Positions 1-6,967 of a stretch of 29,124 nucleotides of DNA are shown here, piece by piece. The position numbers and the translations under genes are program-made. This stretch comes from a bacterium (GTDB taxonomy: Bacteria > Cyanobacteriota > Vampirovibrionia > Gastranaerophilales > Gastranaerophilaceae), in contig SFZC01000040.1 in the NCBI GenBank assembly GCA_004558955.1, positions 1-29,124 of the forward strand, in the 5' to 3' direction. The notes below the pieces were generated by a model. It saw only the letters and a list, made by a program, of their open reading frames with translations. It did no database searches and was not told where the DNA came from. Numbering within the stretch: the stretch's first letter is position 1; every line of letters starts with the position of its first letter.

Positions 1-218
1 GTATCGCCACGGTTATAATCATTAGGTGACACAGATTCATTATCCGCCATTAGTTTAAAGGCTTGTTGAACTTCAGAATACGCCTTGTTGAATTGACTTC
101 TCAATTTCACTGCTCGAACATTATTTATAAGTGCGTGTATCGTCATCGCAGAAACCACACCAATTATACCCAATGTTATCAATACTTCCGCTAAAGTAAA
201 ACCTTTCAAATTCTTCAT
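1..218 (-). CDS. Type IV prepilin / pseudopilin, 3' part outside window
   Basis: This is the first 72 codons of a minus-strand gene that runs off the left edge. The translation opens MKNLKGFTLAEVLITLGIIG, a textbook class III signal. Prepilin peptidase would cut after Gly6 and N-methylate Phe7, and the conserved Glu at mature position 5 is Glu11. The hydrophobic helix that packs into the pilus core follows (about residues 7-29), then a polar helix (VKLRSQFNKAYSEVQQAFK), as in GspG/PilE-like subunits. A GGAG lies 6 bases before the ATG at 218. The globular domain is not visible, so pilus versus type II secretion pseudopilin cannot be decided. The gene is divergent from the XRE regulator at 279. 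Confidence 0.85.
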   Translation of the reverse strand, partial: MKNLKGFTLAEVLITLGIIGVVSAMTIHALINNVRAVKLRSQFNKAYSEVQQAFKLMADNESVSPNDYNRGD

Positions 219-278
219 ATTTCGCTCCGTTCTATATATAGAAAACTATGAGAGAATTTTAACATATTATTTCTATAT

Positions 279-554
279 ATGCAACACTCAAACAGTAAAA
301 ACTCTAAAATAATTCTTGAAATTCTTGCTAAAATTATCAAGCAGGAACGAGAAAAGCAAAACAAATCACTAAGACTTTTTGCTGATGAGTTTGACATTCA
401 AAAATCGTTGCTAAGTCGTATAGAAAACGGCGTAAATGAGCCAAAACTCATTTCTTTATGGACAATAAGCGAAGCGTTAGGCATGCCGATTTCTCAACTG
501 ATGCACATGGTTGAAAACGAGTTGCCAAAAGATTTTTCACTCATTGACAGGTAA
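279..554 (+). CDS. XRE/Cro-type helix-turn-helix regulator
   Basis: This 91-residue protein is essentially one Cro/C1-type DNA-binding domain. Helices 1-4 span about residues 12-69. The turn and recognition helix (ADEFDIQKSLLSRIENG, about 35-51) carry the typical S-x-L-S-R-I-E-N-G pattern, followed by the P-x-L-x-x-L-W-x-I-S-E-A-L-G segment of helices 4-5. No effector or toxin-like domain is attached, and no toxin gene is adjacent. It is divergent from the prepilin gene with 60 bases between the two starts, so it could act on either promoter; that is inference. No Shine-Dalgarno is visible. A TATTAT -10-like box (265-270) ends 8 bases before the ATG, which fits a leaderless message, although no good -35 is present. 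Confidence 0.85.
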   Translation: MQHSNSKNSKIILEILAKIIKQEREKQNKSLRLFADEFDIQKSLLSRIENGVNEPKLISLWTISEALGMPISQLMHMVENELPKDFSLIDR

Positions 555-602
555 TGCTTTTTATATTCACATAAAATTTTTAAGTTTTCACAAGGACAAT
601 AA

Positions 603-777
603 GGTGGAAAACCGCTTCGCTTTTTCGACCATACAAAATCTACGATAACGAAGGGGAGAAAGATGTAAACAGATTCTGAATAATATAAAATCTACGCAAT
701 TAAAATTGCTTGATTTTTAATCTTTTCAGAATGACGAATCTTTTGGTAGGCTCTCAAAATAGTCAGTTCGGGGTGAC
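603..777. repeat. Composite dispersed repeat, copy 1 (fills gap 555-884)
   Basis: This is a 330-base gap without a gene. It starts with a segment rich in GGTGG...CCGCTTCGCTTTTTC (603-627) that resembles segments near 9770 and, inverted, 12916-12937. A 66-bp palindromic core (670-735) follows, bounded by ATTCTGAA and TTCAGAAT. It ends with a tail TTTTGGTAGGC...ATAGTCAGTTCGGGGTGAC (to 777). The 66-bp core matches 3730-3795 at 64 of 66 positions. No convincing coding frame lies here. Confidence 0.8.
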
Positions 778-820
778 TTTTTATTTGATTGTTTTCCGAA
801 AATCCAACTTTATTTATTAA

Positions 821-861
821 CAAAAAAGACGATGCTGTTGGTGAATTCCAACAGCATCGTC
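821..861 (-). terminator. Rho-independent terminator of the transporter operon
   Basis: A perfect 14-bp inverted repeat (828-841 with 848-861, 6-base loop) is followed, on the minus strand, by a run of six T (822-827). It lies 24 bases beyond the stop of the antiporter gene. Confidence 0.92.
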
Positions 862-884
862 TCTAAAAACTACTCAAACAAATC

Positions 885-2297
885 TTATGCTTTCTTTGAA
901 TCTTTCTTATATTCATCAATAGCAAGGATTGCACAGATAATCAAGCAAATTATACCTGATACTAACCAAAAATAGATTGCTCCGTCCCAGTTTTGAACAC
1001 CGTTTTTGCCCAATTTATCAACCAAGAACCCTGTACCTGTTGCTGACAAGAATGCACCAACATAACCGAATGTTCCTGTAAACCCTGAAGCGGCAGATGC
1101 CACTTTTTTAGAACTGGATTCAACCGCACAAAGTCCGCCAATCATCATTTGAGGACCATAAGTGAATGCCCCTAACAAACCAATGATGACATAGTTAAGC
1201 ATTGGATTTGTGTTGAATTTCAAAGCTATAACCGCAAGGATTACACCTACCAAATAAAGAAGATTTACGGGAGCTCTTTTACCCTTGAATAACTTGTCTG
1301 AAATCAAGCCTGCACAAACAGTTCCGCAAATACCAACAAGTGGCAGAGAAGCAATCATGTTTGTTGCCTCTTCAAGTTTGATACCCTTAGCGTTTTTCAA
1401 ATACATAATCATCCAATCTTCAGCACCAAATCTGATGATATAAACGAAAATGTAAGCAATCGCCAACAACCAAAGGGTTCTGTTACATAAAACATATTTT
1501 TTGAAGATTTGAACATAAGACATGTCATCTTCTTCTTTTTTCTCATCTGCTGATTTTTCTTTCACAGGTTCGTTTCTGTAAACTTCAACGTCAGGCAATC
1601 CCAAAGATTGCGGTCTGTCACGAAGTCTGTCAAACAACCACAAAGCAGTTATTACCGCCAAAACACCCGGAACTAAAAATGCTGCTCTCCAGCCAAAATG
1701 TGCAGCAATGTGACCTGCCAAAATGAAACTCAAGAAAGTTCCTGTTTGGTGAGAACAAGACCACAAAGACCATTTTGTACCACGTTCTGAGTTTGAATAC
1801 CAATAAGTCAAACTCTTCGCAACTGCTGGAAATCCTGCCGATTGAAACCAACCGCTTACGCCCCATAAGAAAGCCAATGTCCATAAAAGAACCATTGCAA
1901 ACATTTTAGAGCTCAAGCCAAAAATTCCAACTACGTTTGGAGCAAGTGCAAACAAAATATTTGCAAGTGCAGTCATTAACAACGCAGTAGGGAAGAATTT
2001 TCTAACATCCGAACCATCAGCCAAAACGCCGTTTACAAACTTACCGATACCGTAAGTCAAATAAAGCGAACTGCCTAACAAACCAAGTTCAGTTGCAGAA
2101 TAATGAAATTCTTCCATAATCCCAGGTAATGCAACCGCAATATTTTTCTTACACAAATAGAAAATTGTGTAACCAATAAAGCACGCATAAAAAATTCTCA
2201 ATCGCCAATGCTTATACATTGAATCCACTTTTTCAGTGTCTTGAATAGGCTCGGCAATCGGAGGTTCTTTAAAAAATGCTCCGAATTTTTCCAACAT
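885..2297 (-). CDS. MFS sugar-phosphate:phosphate antiporter (OPA family, GlpT/UhpT/UhpC-like)
   Basis: This 470-residue protein has about 12 hydrophobic segments and a charged central loop (roughly residues 225-260), the usual MFS layout. The N-terminal stretch (YKHWRLRIFYACFIGYTIFY, then LCKKN and ALPGI) and the C-terminal GFTGTFGYVGAFLSATGTGF are characteristic of the organophosphate:phosphate antiporter family, which exchanges sugar phosphates or glycerol-3-phosphate for inorganic phosphate across the inner membrane. The substrate cannot be told from sequence. UhpC is a sensor in enterics, but no uhpA/uhpB-like genes are nearby, so a transport role is more likely here. The start is well supported: AGGAG precedes the ATG. 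It begins 14 bases after the exonuclease gene stops, so the two are probably co-transcribed. Confidence 0.85.
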   Translation of the reverse strand: MLEKFGAFFKEPPIAEPIQDTEKVDSMYKHWRLRIFYACFIGYTIFYLCKKNIAVALPGIMEEFHYSATELGLLGSSLYLTYGIGKFVNGVLADGSDVRKFFPTALLMTALANILFALAPNVVGIFGLSSKMFAMVLLWTLAFLWGVSGWFQSAGFPAVAKSLTYWYSNSERGTKWSLWSCSHQTGTFLSFILAGHIAAHFGWRAAFLVPGVLAVITALWLFDRLRDRPQSLGLPDVEVYRNEPVKEKSADEKKEEDDMSYVQIFKKYVLCNRTLWLLAIAYIFVYIIRFGAEDWMIMYLKNAKGIKLEEATNMIASLPLVGICGTVCAGLISDKLFKGKRAPVNLLYLVGVILAVIALKFNTNPMLNYVIIGLLGAFTYGPQMMIGGLCAVESSSKKVASAASGFTGTFGYVGAFLSATGTGFLVDKLGKNGVQNWDGAIYFWLVSGIICLIICAILAIDEYKKDSKKA

Positions 2298-2311
2298 AAT
2301 TTTTTCTCCTA

Positions 2312-3226
2312 TTATTTATTTTTAATTACTTGAATATTTCTTGTTTCAGTTAATTCCTGTCTGGCATTTTTGATAATTTCTTTTTTATCTTCGTCCAAAC
2401 TTCTACCATTAACCAATCTGTCAATAAAGCCAGTATTCAGTTTGACCGCTTTCTCCAACGCACCGATTTCTTCCAACACAGGTTTAATTTCGTTAAAATC
2501 ATATCCGAAAGTTTGTTTTGAGTTATAAACCAAAGTATCGCCTTCTTGCGAAACAATCGGAGCTCCGCCACGTTCAAAATACAATTTGAAAACTGATTTC
2601 AAATCCTGCATTTCAGACTGCAAAGTCATAACCGTTTGTTGTAATCTCAAAAATCTTTCAAACAAATATTCAACATTTTCAAGTTGTTTATTTTCCCAAT
2701 CGTACTTTTGAGTGTATAATTTTTTCAATTTAGGGTACGCAAGAGCAAGCCCCATAGTATCGCCCATTGCTCTGTGATGGTCTTTGAGTTCAACCTTGAA
2801 TTTTTCGGTCAAAGCATTCAAACCATGTGCCTCTAAATCAGGATAAACTTCTTTAAACATTTGTTGAGTATCAATTCTTTCATTTTTCAGAGTATCGCCA
2901 ACGGTTCTTTTAGCCGCCTCATTCAAAAACGAATAGTCAAAAATCGCATTGTGAGCAACTATCGGATAATCACCCATAAATTCCAAAATTTTTGGCATAA
3001 TTTCCGCTTCTGTCGGAGCGTCTTCAACCATTTCAGGAGTAATTCCGTGAATTGCAATACTTGATTTTCTGATATGTTGTTCAGGATTGATGAGGGTTTG
3101 AAATTCGTCTTTTATTTTTCCGTTTTCAAGCCTCACTGCTGCGAATTCAACCATTTTTTCTCTTGTGTAATCCAAGCCGGTTGTTTCAGTATCCAAAACT
3201 ATCTCTATTACTTTTTTTCTAGCCAT
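2312..3226 (-). CDS. DnaQ-like DEDDh 3'-5' exonuclease
   Basis: The N-terminal ~165 residues form a DNA polymerase III epsilon-type exonuclease domain with all three motifs: ExoI LDTETTG (Asp12, Glu14), ExoII HNAIFDYSFL (Asp97) and ExoIII HHRAMGDT (His151, Asp156). These residues bind two metal ions and hydrolyse DNA or RNA from the 3' end. About 135 further residues follow (to 304), partly helical and charged; I do not recognise them, and they are not part of the minimal epsilon subunit. It could be the proofreading subunit or a repair/RNA nuclease of the same fold. AGGA precedes the ATG. It is the first gene of an operon with the downstream antiporter, with a good promoter at 3256-3285. Confidence 0.85.
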   Translation of the reverse strand: MARKKVIEIVLDTETTGLDYTREKMVEFAAVRLENGKIKDEFQTLINPEQHIRKSSIAIHGITPEMVEDAPTEAEIMPKILEFMGDYPIVAHNAIFDYSFLNEAAKRTVGDTLKNERIDTQQMFKEVYPDLEAHGLNALTEKFKVELKDHHRAMGDTMGLALAYPKLKKLYTQKYDWENKQLENVEYLFERFLRLQQTVMTLQSEMQDLKSVFKLYFERGGAPIVSQEGDTLVYNSKQTFGYDFNEIKPVLEEIGALEKAVKLNTGFIDRLVNGRSLDEDKKEIIKNARQELTETRNIQVIKNK

Positions 3227-3255
3227 TTTATTATCCTAAGTAGTTCCTCTTTTTG

Positions 3256-3285
3256 ATAATAACACAAAAGTTTTTTCTATGTTAA
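3256..3285 (-). promoter_or_regulatory. Predicted sigma70-type promoter of the exonuclease-antiporter operon
   Basis: On the minus strand, TTAACA (-35, 3280-3285) and TATTAT (-10, 3256-3261) are separated by 18 bases, with a TG element before the -10. It lies about 30 bases upstream of the exonuclease ATG. Confidence 0.6.
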
Positions 3286-3320
3286 AATTGTAAAGTAGAA
3301 TTTAATAAAGAGAGGTTATT

Positions 3321-3644
3321 ATGGCAAACGTAATTGACATATCAGATGATAATTTTGAAGCAGAAGTAATAAATTCATCAATTCCCGTAGTTGTTGACTT
3401 TTGGGCAACTTGGTGCGGACCTTGCAGAAAATTATCCCCAGTAATTGATACTGTTGCCGAAGAATACGGCGACAGAGTAAAATTCACAAAAGTAAACATT
3501 GAGGATTGCATAGAATCTGCAAAAAAATACTCAATCAGCGGACTTCCAAGCGTATTGGTTTTCAAAAACGGTGAGCCGGTCGAAAGAATGACAGGACTTG
3601 TTCCAAAATCCACAATTATTTCAAACATTGAAAAATCGCTATAA
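3321..3644 (+). CDS. trxA: Thioredoxin
   Basis: This 107-residue protein is a single thioredoxin fold of standard length. The active site is FWATWCGPCRKLSP, with Cys32 and Cys35 as the redox pair; the buried Asp (VVVDFWA) and the cis-proline segment (SGLPSVLVFKNGE) are also present. It reduces disulfides in cytosolic proteins with electrons from thioredoxin reductase, which is not in this window. GAGAGG precedes the ATG. It is a single-gene unit: the exonuclease gene is divergent and a strong terminator overlaps the stop codon. Its neighbour, the rubrerythrin gene, is another thiol/peroxide-linked protein but is in the opposite orientation. Confidence 0.95.
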   Translation: MANVIDISDDNFEAEVINSSIPVVVDFWATWCGPCRKLSPVIDTVAEEYGDRVKFTKVNIEDCIESAKKYSISGLPSVLVFKNGEPVERMTGLVPKSTIISNIEKSL

Positions 3645-3664
3645 GAAATCTTATAGCGATTTTT
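3631..3664. terminator. Terminator overlapping the trxA stop codon
   Basis: A perfect 15-bp inverted repeat (3631-3645 with 3650-3664, loop AAAT) has A-rich and T-rich ends, so it could work in both directions. The trxA stop codon (3642-3644) lies inside the left arm. Confidence 0.9.
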
Positions 3665-3729
3665 ATATTTTCGTTCCTACTCGGAAATTCAGCGTCTGTT
3701 TTTATGTGCGATACGGTACGAGCATCTAT

Positions 3730-3795
3730 CAGATTCTGAATAAGCTAAAATCTACGCAATTAAAATTGCTTGATTTTTAATCTTTTCAGAATGAC
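3730..3795. repeat. Palindromic dispersed repeat core, copy 2
   Basis: This 66-bp element differs from 670-735 at only two positions near the left inner arm (AAGCT against AATAT). Outer arms ATTCTGAA/TTCAGAAT and inner arms AAAATC/GATTTT and GCAAT/ATTGC can form a long interrupted hairpin. A short tail TTTGCTTAACCCACCC follows, related to the tails of the other copies. It sits between the trxA terminator and the rubrerythrin stop. Confidence 0.9.
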
Positions 3796-3825
3796 AATAG
3801 CTTTGCTTAACCCACCCAGTGAGCA

Positions 3826-4362
3826 TTATGCAAAATATCTTTTCAACAAACCGTCAAAACCTCTGCCGTGACGTGCTTCGTCTTTTGCCATTTCGTGAAC
3901 TGTATCGTGAATTGCATCATAGCCAAGTTCTTTAGCTCTTTTTGCAATTTCCAATTTACCTTCGCAAGCACCGTGTTCTGCATCGGCTCTCAATTCAAGA
4001 TTTTTCTTAGTTGAATTTGTAACAACTTCGCCCAACAATTCAGCAAATTTTGCAGCGTGTTCTGCTTCTTCAAAAGCGTATCTTTTGTATGCTTCAGCAA
4101 CTTCAGGATAGCCTTCTCTCTCAGCAACTCTTGCCATTGCAAGGTACATACCTACTTCTGTACATTCGCCTGTAAAGTTGGCTCTCAAACCTTCCATAAC
4201 TTCTTTATCTTCTACAACACCGTCACCGACATTGTGTTCGCAAGCGTAAACTTTGTTTTCACCGTCAATAACGTTGAATTTTGTAGCACCGCATAAAGGA
4301 CATTTTTCAGGAGCCTTATCAGCTTCTGTTGACCAACCACATACTGCACATACATATTTCAT
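3826..4362 (-). CDS. Reverse rubrerythrin (rubredoxin domain first, then diiron ferritin-like domain)
   Basis: The 178-residue protein starts with a rubredoxin-like iron site (CAVC at 5-8, CPLC at 21-24). It continues into a ferritin-like four-helix domain (about 50-175) with E-x-x-H type ligands: ECTEVGMY near 66, FEEAEH at 98-102 and KDEARHG near 161-166. This order is reversed relative to classical rubrerythrin and matches the reverse rubrerythrins of anaerobes, which reduce H2O2 and protect against oxygen. I place the start at the ATG at 4362: AGGAG lies 7 bases before it. The in-frame TTG at 4368 would leave only one base to the AGGAG. A promoter lies at 4415-4442, and a repeat lies just after the stop. 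Confidence 0.92.
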   Translation of the reverse strand: MKYVCAVCGWSTEADKAPEKCPLCGATKFNVIDGENKVYACEHNVGDGVVEDKEVMEGLRANFTGECTEVGMYLAMARVAEREGYPEVAEAYKRYAFEEAEHAAKFAELLGEVVTNSTKKNLELRADAEHGACEGKLEIAKRAKELGYDAIHDTVHEMAKDEARHGRGFDGLLKRYFA

Positions 4363-4414
4363 AATCAATCTCCTTTCATTTTTTACTTACAAACTAACCT
4401 TTATATTCAACTAT

Positions 4415-4442
4415 AATATAGCACTTTAAAAATAAATGTAAA
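4415..4442 (-). promoter_or_regulatory. Predicted promoter of the reverse rubrerythrin gene
   Basis: Minus-strand TTTACA (4437-4442) and TATATT (4415-4420) are spaced by 16 bases; an overlapping TATTAT gives an 18-base alternative. The mRNA leader would be about 45 bases. Confidence 0.6.
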
Positions 4443-4569
4443 CAAAAATTAAAATAAATTTTCAAATTGTGTAACGATTTATAAAATATTGTTGCAATTT
4501 TTTCGAGTTAGTAGCAAAAATAAAATTTGCCGACCTTTATATGAACAGATTATAAAATTGGAGAAAAAA

Positions 4570-5739
4570 ATGAATATACAAGTAACCCCGTTCAGGTTAA
4601 CACCAAATTTTACTCAACACTCACAAAATAACAACAGTTTTAATTATAATAAATTTTCAACCAACAATCTTGCACCGTTGGCTCAAGATAGCGTAACTTT
4701 TACAAGCAACAGAAAAAGAAGGCAGGTTGAAGACGATGCGGAAACCCAAAGCACTGCGAAAAGCAAAGTTTTAGACGATAATAAAAGAAAGACCAACAGA
4801 ATCAGTTACTTAATGGCTACCGAAATCAACAAAGAATCAGAAGCTGCGAAGAACAAATTTTTGAACACCTTGAAGGTCGGCTTGAAAAACGTTACAGAAA
4901 ATGACCAAAACCCTGACCGTCCGATTTTGCGTGGTAAATTAGGTATTTACGGACGTGTAAAACAATCAACTTCAATTATGCAAAAAGTTCCGCCAAGAGA
5001 ATTGCGAACAAAAGACGAAATTCTAAAAATGGGTGATGTAATCGGAGCAAGAATTATTTTGAAAGATTCATCAAGAAAATCCTTCGATGCAGTTTTCACA
5101 GAACTTGGCAAAATGGTCATGGCCGGTCAGTTGAATGTTTTGGAAGTTGAAAACTACAGAATGCGACCTGAAGAAAGTTATATTTCACAAAGAACTCTTG
5201 ATAAATTTGAAAAAGCTTGTGCAAAAGCAGGTCAAACACCGAAAATTTCAAGTTCGGCAATTAAATCAGGTTATACCGCAATCCACTTGACGGTTAAATT
5301 ACCTGAAGGTCAATATGCCGAAGTCCAAATTATGGGTCGTGATATGGAAAGAATCAAAGAACTTGAAGATTTCTTCTACAAAAAACGTTGCAACAAACCG
5401 ATTCCGCCAAAATATAAACCAATCGAGGACGTATTTGATGCAGTAATGGGCAAAAAAGGTGAAAAACTTGACAACTTCCAAAAAGAAACCTTAGACAGAT
5501 ACATTCAAGACTCTTACGCTCACGCAAGAACAATTCCGCCGATGAGTGCAAGAAGACGTAGTCTCGGTAAAGATTACTTCTTGCAGATACCATATACCCT
5601 ACCTTCTGAATTGAGTTTTGAAAACTTACAAAAAATTAAAGACCAATGCGATAGAGTTTTCGTTGACGAAGAAACAGTTAGAAAAATGCTTGAGGAAATC
5701 AACGGAGGAAACAATACAGGAAGAAGCCGTAAAAAATAA
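4570..5739 (+). CDS. RelA/SpoT synthetase-domain-like protein with extra N-terminus
   Basis: Residues about 118-275 of this 389-residue protein follow the RelA/SpoT synthetase (nucleotide pyrophosphokinase) pattern. A basic G-loop-like segment is GRVKQSTSIMQK (Arg129, Lys131, Lys139). The catalytic Asp candidate lies in MGDVIGARII (Asp156, Arg161). GYTAIHL (234-240) carries the Tyr and His, and AEVQIMG carries Glu251 and Gln253. No HD hydrolase, TGS or ACT domain is present, so it resembles a small alarmone synthetase or a tRNA-modifying relative. The ~115 N-terminal residues are low-complexity, Asn-rich and contain DSVTFTSN (40-47); the C-terminal ~110 residues are unrecognised and basic. 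The ATG at 4570 is chosen for its GGAG; the frame is open further upstream to a TTG without a ribosome site. It is a single gene ended by a terminator. Substrate is unknown. Confidence 0.72.
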   Translation: MNIQVTPFRLTPNFTQHSQNNNSFNYNKFSTNNLAPLAQDSVTFTSNRKRRQVEDDAETQSTAKSKVLDDNKRKTNRISYLMATEINKESEAAKNKFLNTLKVGLKNVTENDQNPDRPILRGKLGIYGRVKQSTSIMQKVPPRELRTKDEILKMGDVIGARIILKDSSRKSFDAVFTELGKMVMAGQLNVLEVENYRMRPEESYISQRTLDKFEKACAKAGQTPKISSSAIKSGYTAIHLTVKLPEGQYAEVQIMGRDMERIKELEDFFYKKRCNKPIPPKYKPIEDVFDAVMGKKGEKLDNFQKETLDRYIQDSYAHARTIPPMSARRRSLGKDYFLQIPYTLPSELSFENLQKIKDQCDRVFVDEETVRKMLEEINGGNNTGRSRKK

Positions 5740-5744
5740 GCATT

Positions 5745-5775
5745 AAAAAAAAGGTGCGATATTCGCACCTTTTTT
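5745..5775 (+). terminator. Terminator of the RelA-like gene
   Basis: GGTGCGA and TCGCACC with a 3-base loop are flanked by eight A and six T, so the stem lengthens and the plus strand ends in a U-tract. It may also act on the minus strand. Confidence 0.92.
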
Positions 5776-5778
5776 ATC

Positions 5779-5816
5779 ATTAAAGCGGTCGGCATATAAA
5801 TGCCGACCGCTTTAAT
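5779..5816. terminator. 17-bp perfect hairpin between convergent genes
   Basis: The arms 5779-5795 and 5800-5816 are exactly complementary, with loop ATAA. It directly abuts the stop of the secreted-protein gene (5817) and probably ends that minus-strand transcript together with the A/T-flanked hairpin at 5745-5775. It has no strong U-run of its own. Confidence 0.7.
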
Positions 5817-6152
5817 TTATCTGTTAACCTCAGAGTCAGGAGTTTTGTTTATACAATTCCCAAATTGACAATTTGCATCATAACCTGGAGAATTTTCCTC
5901 TTGTACAGGTTCTGTTTTAAGGGTTGAGGGAACTTGCGGATCAATATTCTTACGCATCTCCATTGTACTGTTTGGTCGGGTCATTTTCTTCAAATTATCG
6001 GGCACCATTCTATCAGGCAAGTTGTTATCTATTCCAATCCCGATATCCGCCTTGCACGCACCCAAGTCTTCTATCGGACAGGCTGCATATCCAATAGGTG
6101 TAAGACTTGCTCCAAGCAAAAATATTGCCAATAAATTTATAATTCTTTTCAT
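5817..6152 (-). CDS. Small exported protein of unknown function, two Cys pairs
   Basis: This 111-residue protein has a clear signal peptide: MKR, a hydrophobic core (about 5-20) and GYAA before CPIEDLGAC. Cleavage is likely near residues 23-24 by signal peptidase I. Tyr at -3 makes a lipobox (YAAC) poor, but a lipoprotein is not excluded. The mature part is short and Pro/Asn-rich, with Cys25/Cys33 near the front and Cys95/Cys100 (CQFGNC) near the end, so disulfides or metal binding outside the cytoplasm are possible. I do not recognise the family. GGAG precedes the ATG by about 10 bases. It is monocistronic by layout, and upstream bases 6153-6258 hold no other gene. Confidence 0.75.
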   Translation of the reverse strand: MKRIINLLAIFLLGASLTPIGYAACPIEDLGACKADIGIGIDNNLPDRMVPDNLKKMTRPNSTMEMRKNIDPQVPSTLKTEPVQEENSPGYDANCQFGNCINKTPDSEVNR

Positions 6153-6258
6153 ATTTATATCACTCCAATTTGTACCTACATGACTAATATAAAGGTTTAT
6201 TTACATGTTTACATTGGAGTAAAAGGCTATTTCTGCCAATTATAATTTGAAAAAGCTT

Positions 6259-6690
6259 TTAAAATCTTATAATTTTTGGTTTGTCATGTTTTTGCAATTT
6301 TGCCAAAACTTTTTTGAACGGCACAATCGGTTCCATTTTGTACCCGCAAGTTGCTGACAAAGTTCCACCCATTGAAAACAATTCTTCTTGCGGATATCTT
6401 CTGCAAATTCCCGGTCGCCAAAAGTGAACCTTACATCTTTTTGTTTCAGGGTCTAAATGAGTACACTCAAAAATCAGCCCCAAATCGTCTTTTCCGATAA
6501 TTTTCAACCCTGAATAAAAACTATGAATATATTGCAAACGCTCAAATTCTTTTTCATCTTTCAAAACATGACGAAAATGTTTGACATAAATATGCGTGCA
6601 ACACTGTCCGCACCCTTTGCATTTGCCCGTTCGGTAGTAATGTTTTCGTAAAATTTTTGATAAAATAAATTTTTTTATTGCTAAAAACAT
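6259..6690 (-). CDS. YkgJ-type cysteine cluster protein (CxxCxxCC)
   Basis: The protein carries the YkgJ-family signature KCKGCGQCC (Cys24, 27, 30, 31), then a later ECTHLDPETKRCKVHFWRPG segment and CRRYP. This is the layout of small proteins thought to bind zinc or an iron-sulfur cluster; their role is generally unknown. I chose the ATG at 6690 (143 residues). A longer frame starts at a TTG (6753) that sits right after a consensus -10 box, so that codon would be at or before the transcript start. The ribosome site before 6690 is weak (GGGA, close). The first ~16 residues are hydrophobic and basic, possibly membrane-associated. Confidence 0.8.
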   Translation of the reverse strand: MFLAIKKFILSKILRKHYYRTGKCKGCGQCCTHIYVKHFRHVLKDEKEFERLQYIHSFYSGLKIIGKDDLGLIFECTHLDPETKRCKVHFWRPGICRRYPQEELFSMGGTLSATCGYKMEPIVPFKKVLAKLQKHDKPKIIRF

Positions 6691-6754
6691 AATCCCATAA
6701 TAGTACAATTCCGTTTTATTATCCAGTAAAATACCAATATTGTGTCCCTTCAAA

Positions 6755-6782
6755 ATTATAGTTAAGTTTTGTAAACTTTCAA
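6755..6782 (-). promoter_or_regulatory. Predicted strong promoter of the YkgJ-type gene
   Basis: Minus-strand TTGAAA (6777-6782), 16-base spacer and perfect TATAAT (6755-6760). Transcription would start near 6748, giving a leader of about 58 bases to the ATG at 6690. Confidence 0.7.
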
Positions 6783-6891
6783 ATAAAAATCAGCAAAATA
6801 AAATCTTGAGGTGCATTTAAGAAAACGGAAATAAGAACATAACCCCTTGTAAAACAAATTACTAAATACCTATACATATAACCTATACAGT

Positions 6892-6967
6892 TTGAAAAAT
6901 TAACTGACATAATACTATAACATAACCAAAAATAACCAACCTTGACCTCTAACGAGGTCTTTTTTTT
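6892..6967 (+). ncRNA. Possible short plus-strand transcript: promoter plus orphan terminator
   Basis: The hairpin GACCTC-TAAC-GAGGTC (6944-6959) is followed by eight T (6960-6967), a typical plus-strand terminator, yet no plus-strand gene lies upstream. TTGAAA (6892-6897) and TATAAC (6916-6921) 18 bases apart could start a transcript of about 40 nt ending there, just before the stop codon of the convergent HPP-like gene. An alternative is that the hairpin serves as a weak terminator for the minus-strand gene. The surrounding bases 6783-6965 hold no credible gene. Confidence 0.4.

Noticed and set aside
279..554. XRE protein as antitoxin of a toxin-antitoxin pair
   Set aside because: No small adjacent gene on the same strand; the next gene is a distant transporter on the other strand.
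4489..4569. Longer N-terminus of the RelA-like protein from a TTG
   Set aside because: No ribosome site at the TTG; GGAG sits at the right distance from the ATG at 4570, and the upstream codons look non-coding.
6691..6753. TTG start for the YkgJ-type protein (164 residues)
   Set aside because: The TTG lies immediately after a consensus TATAAT, so it would be at or before the transcript start.
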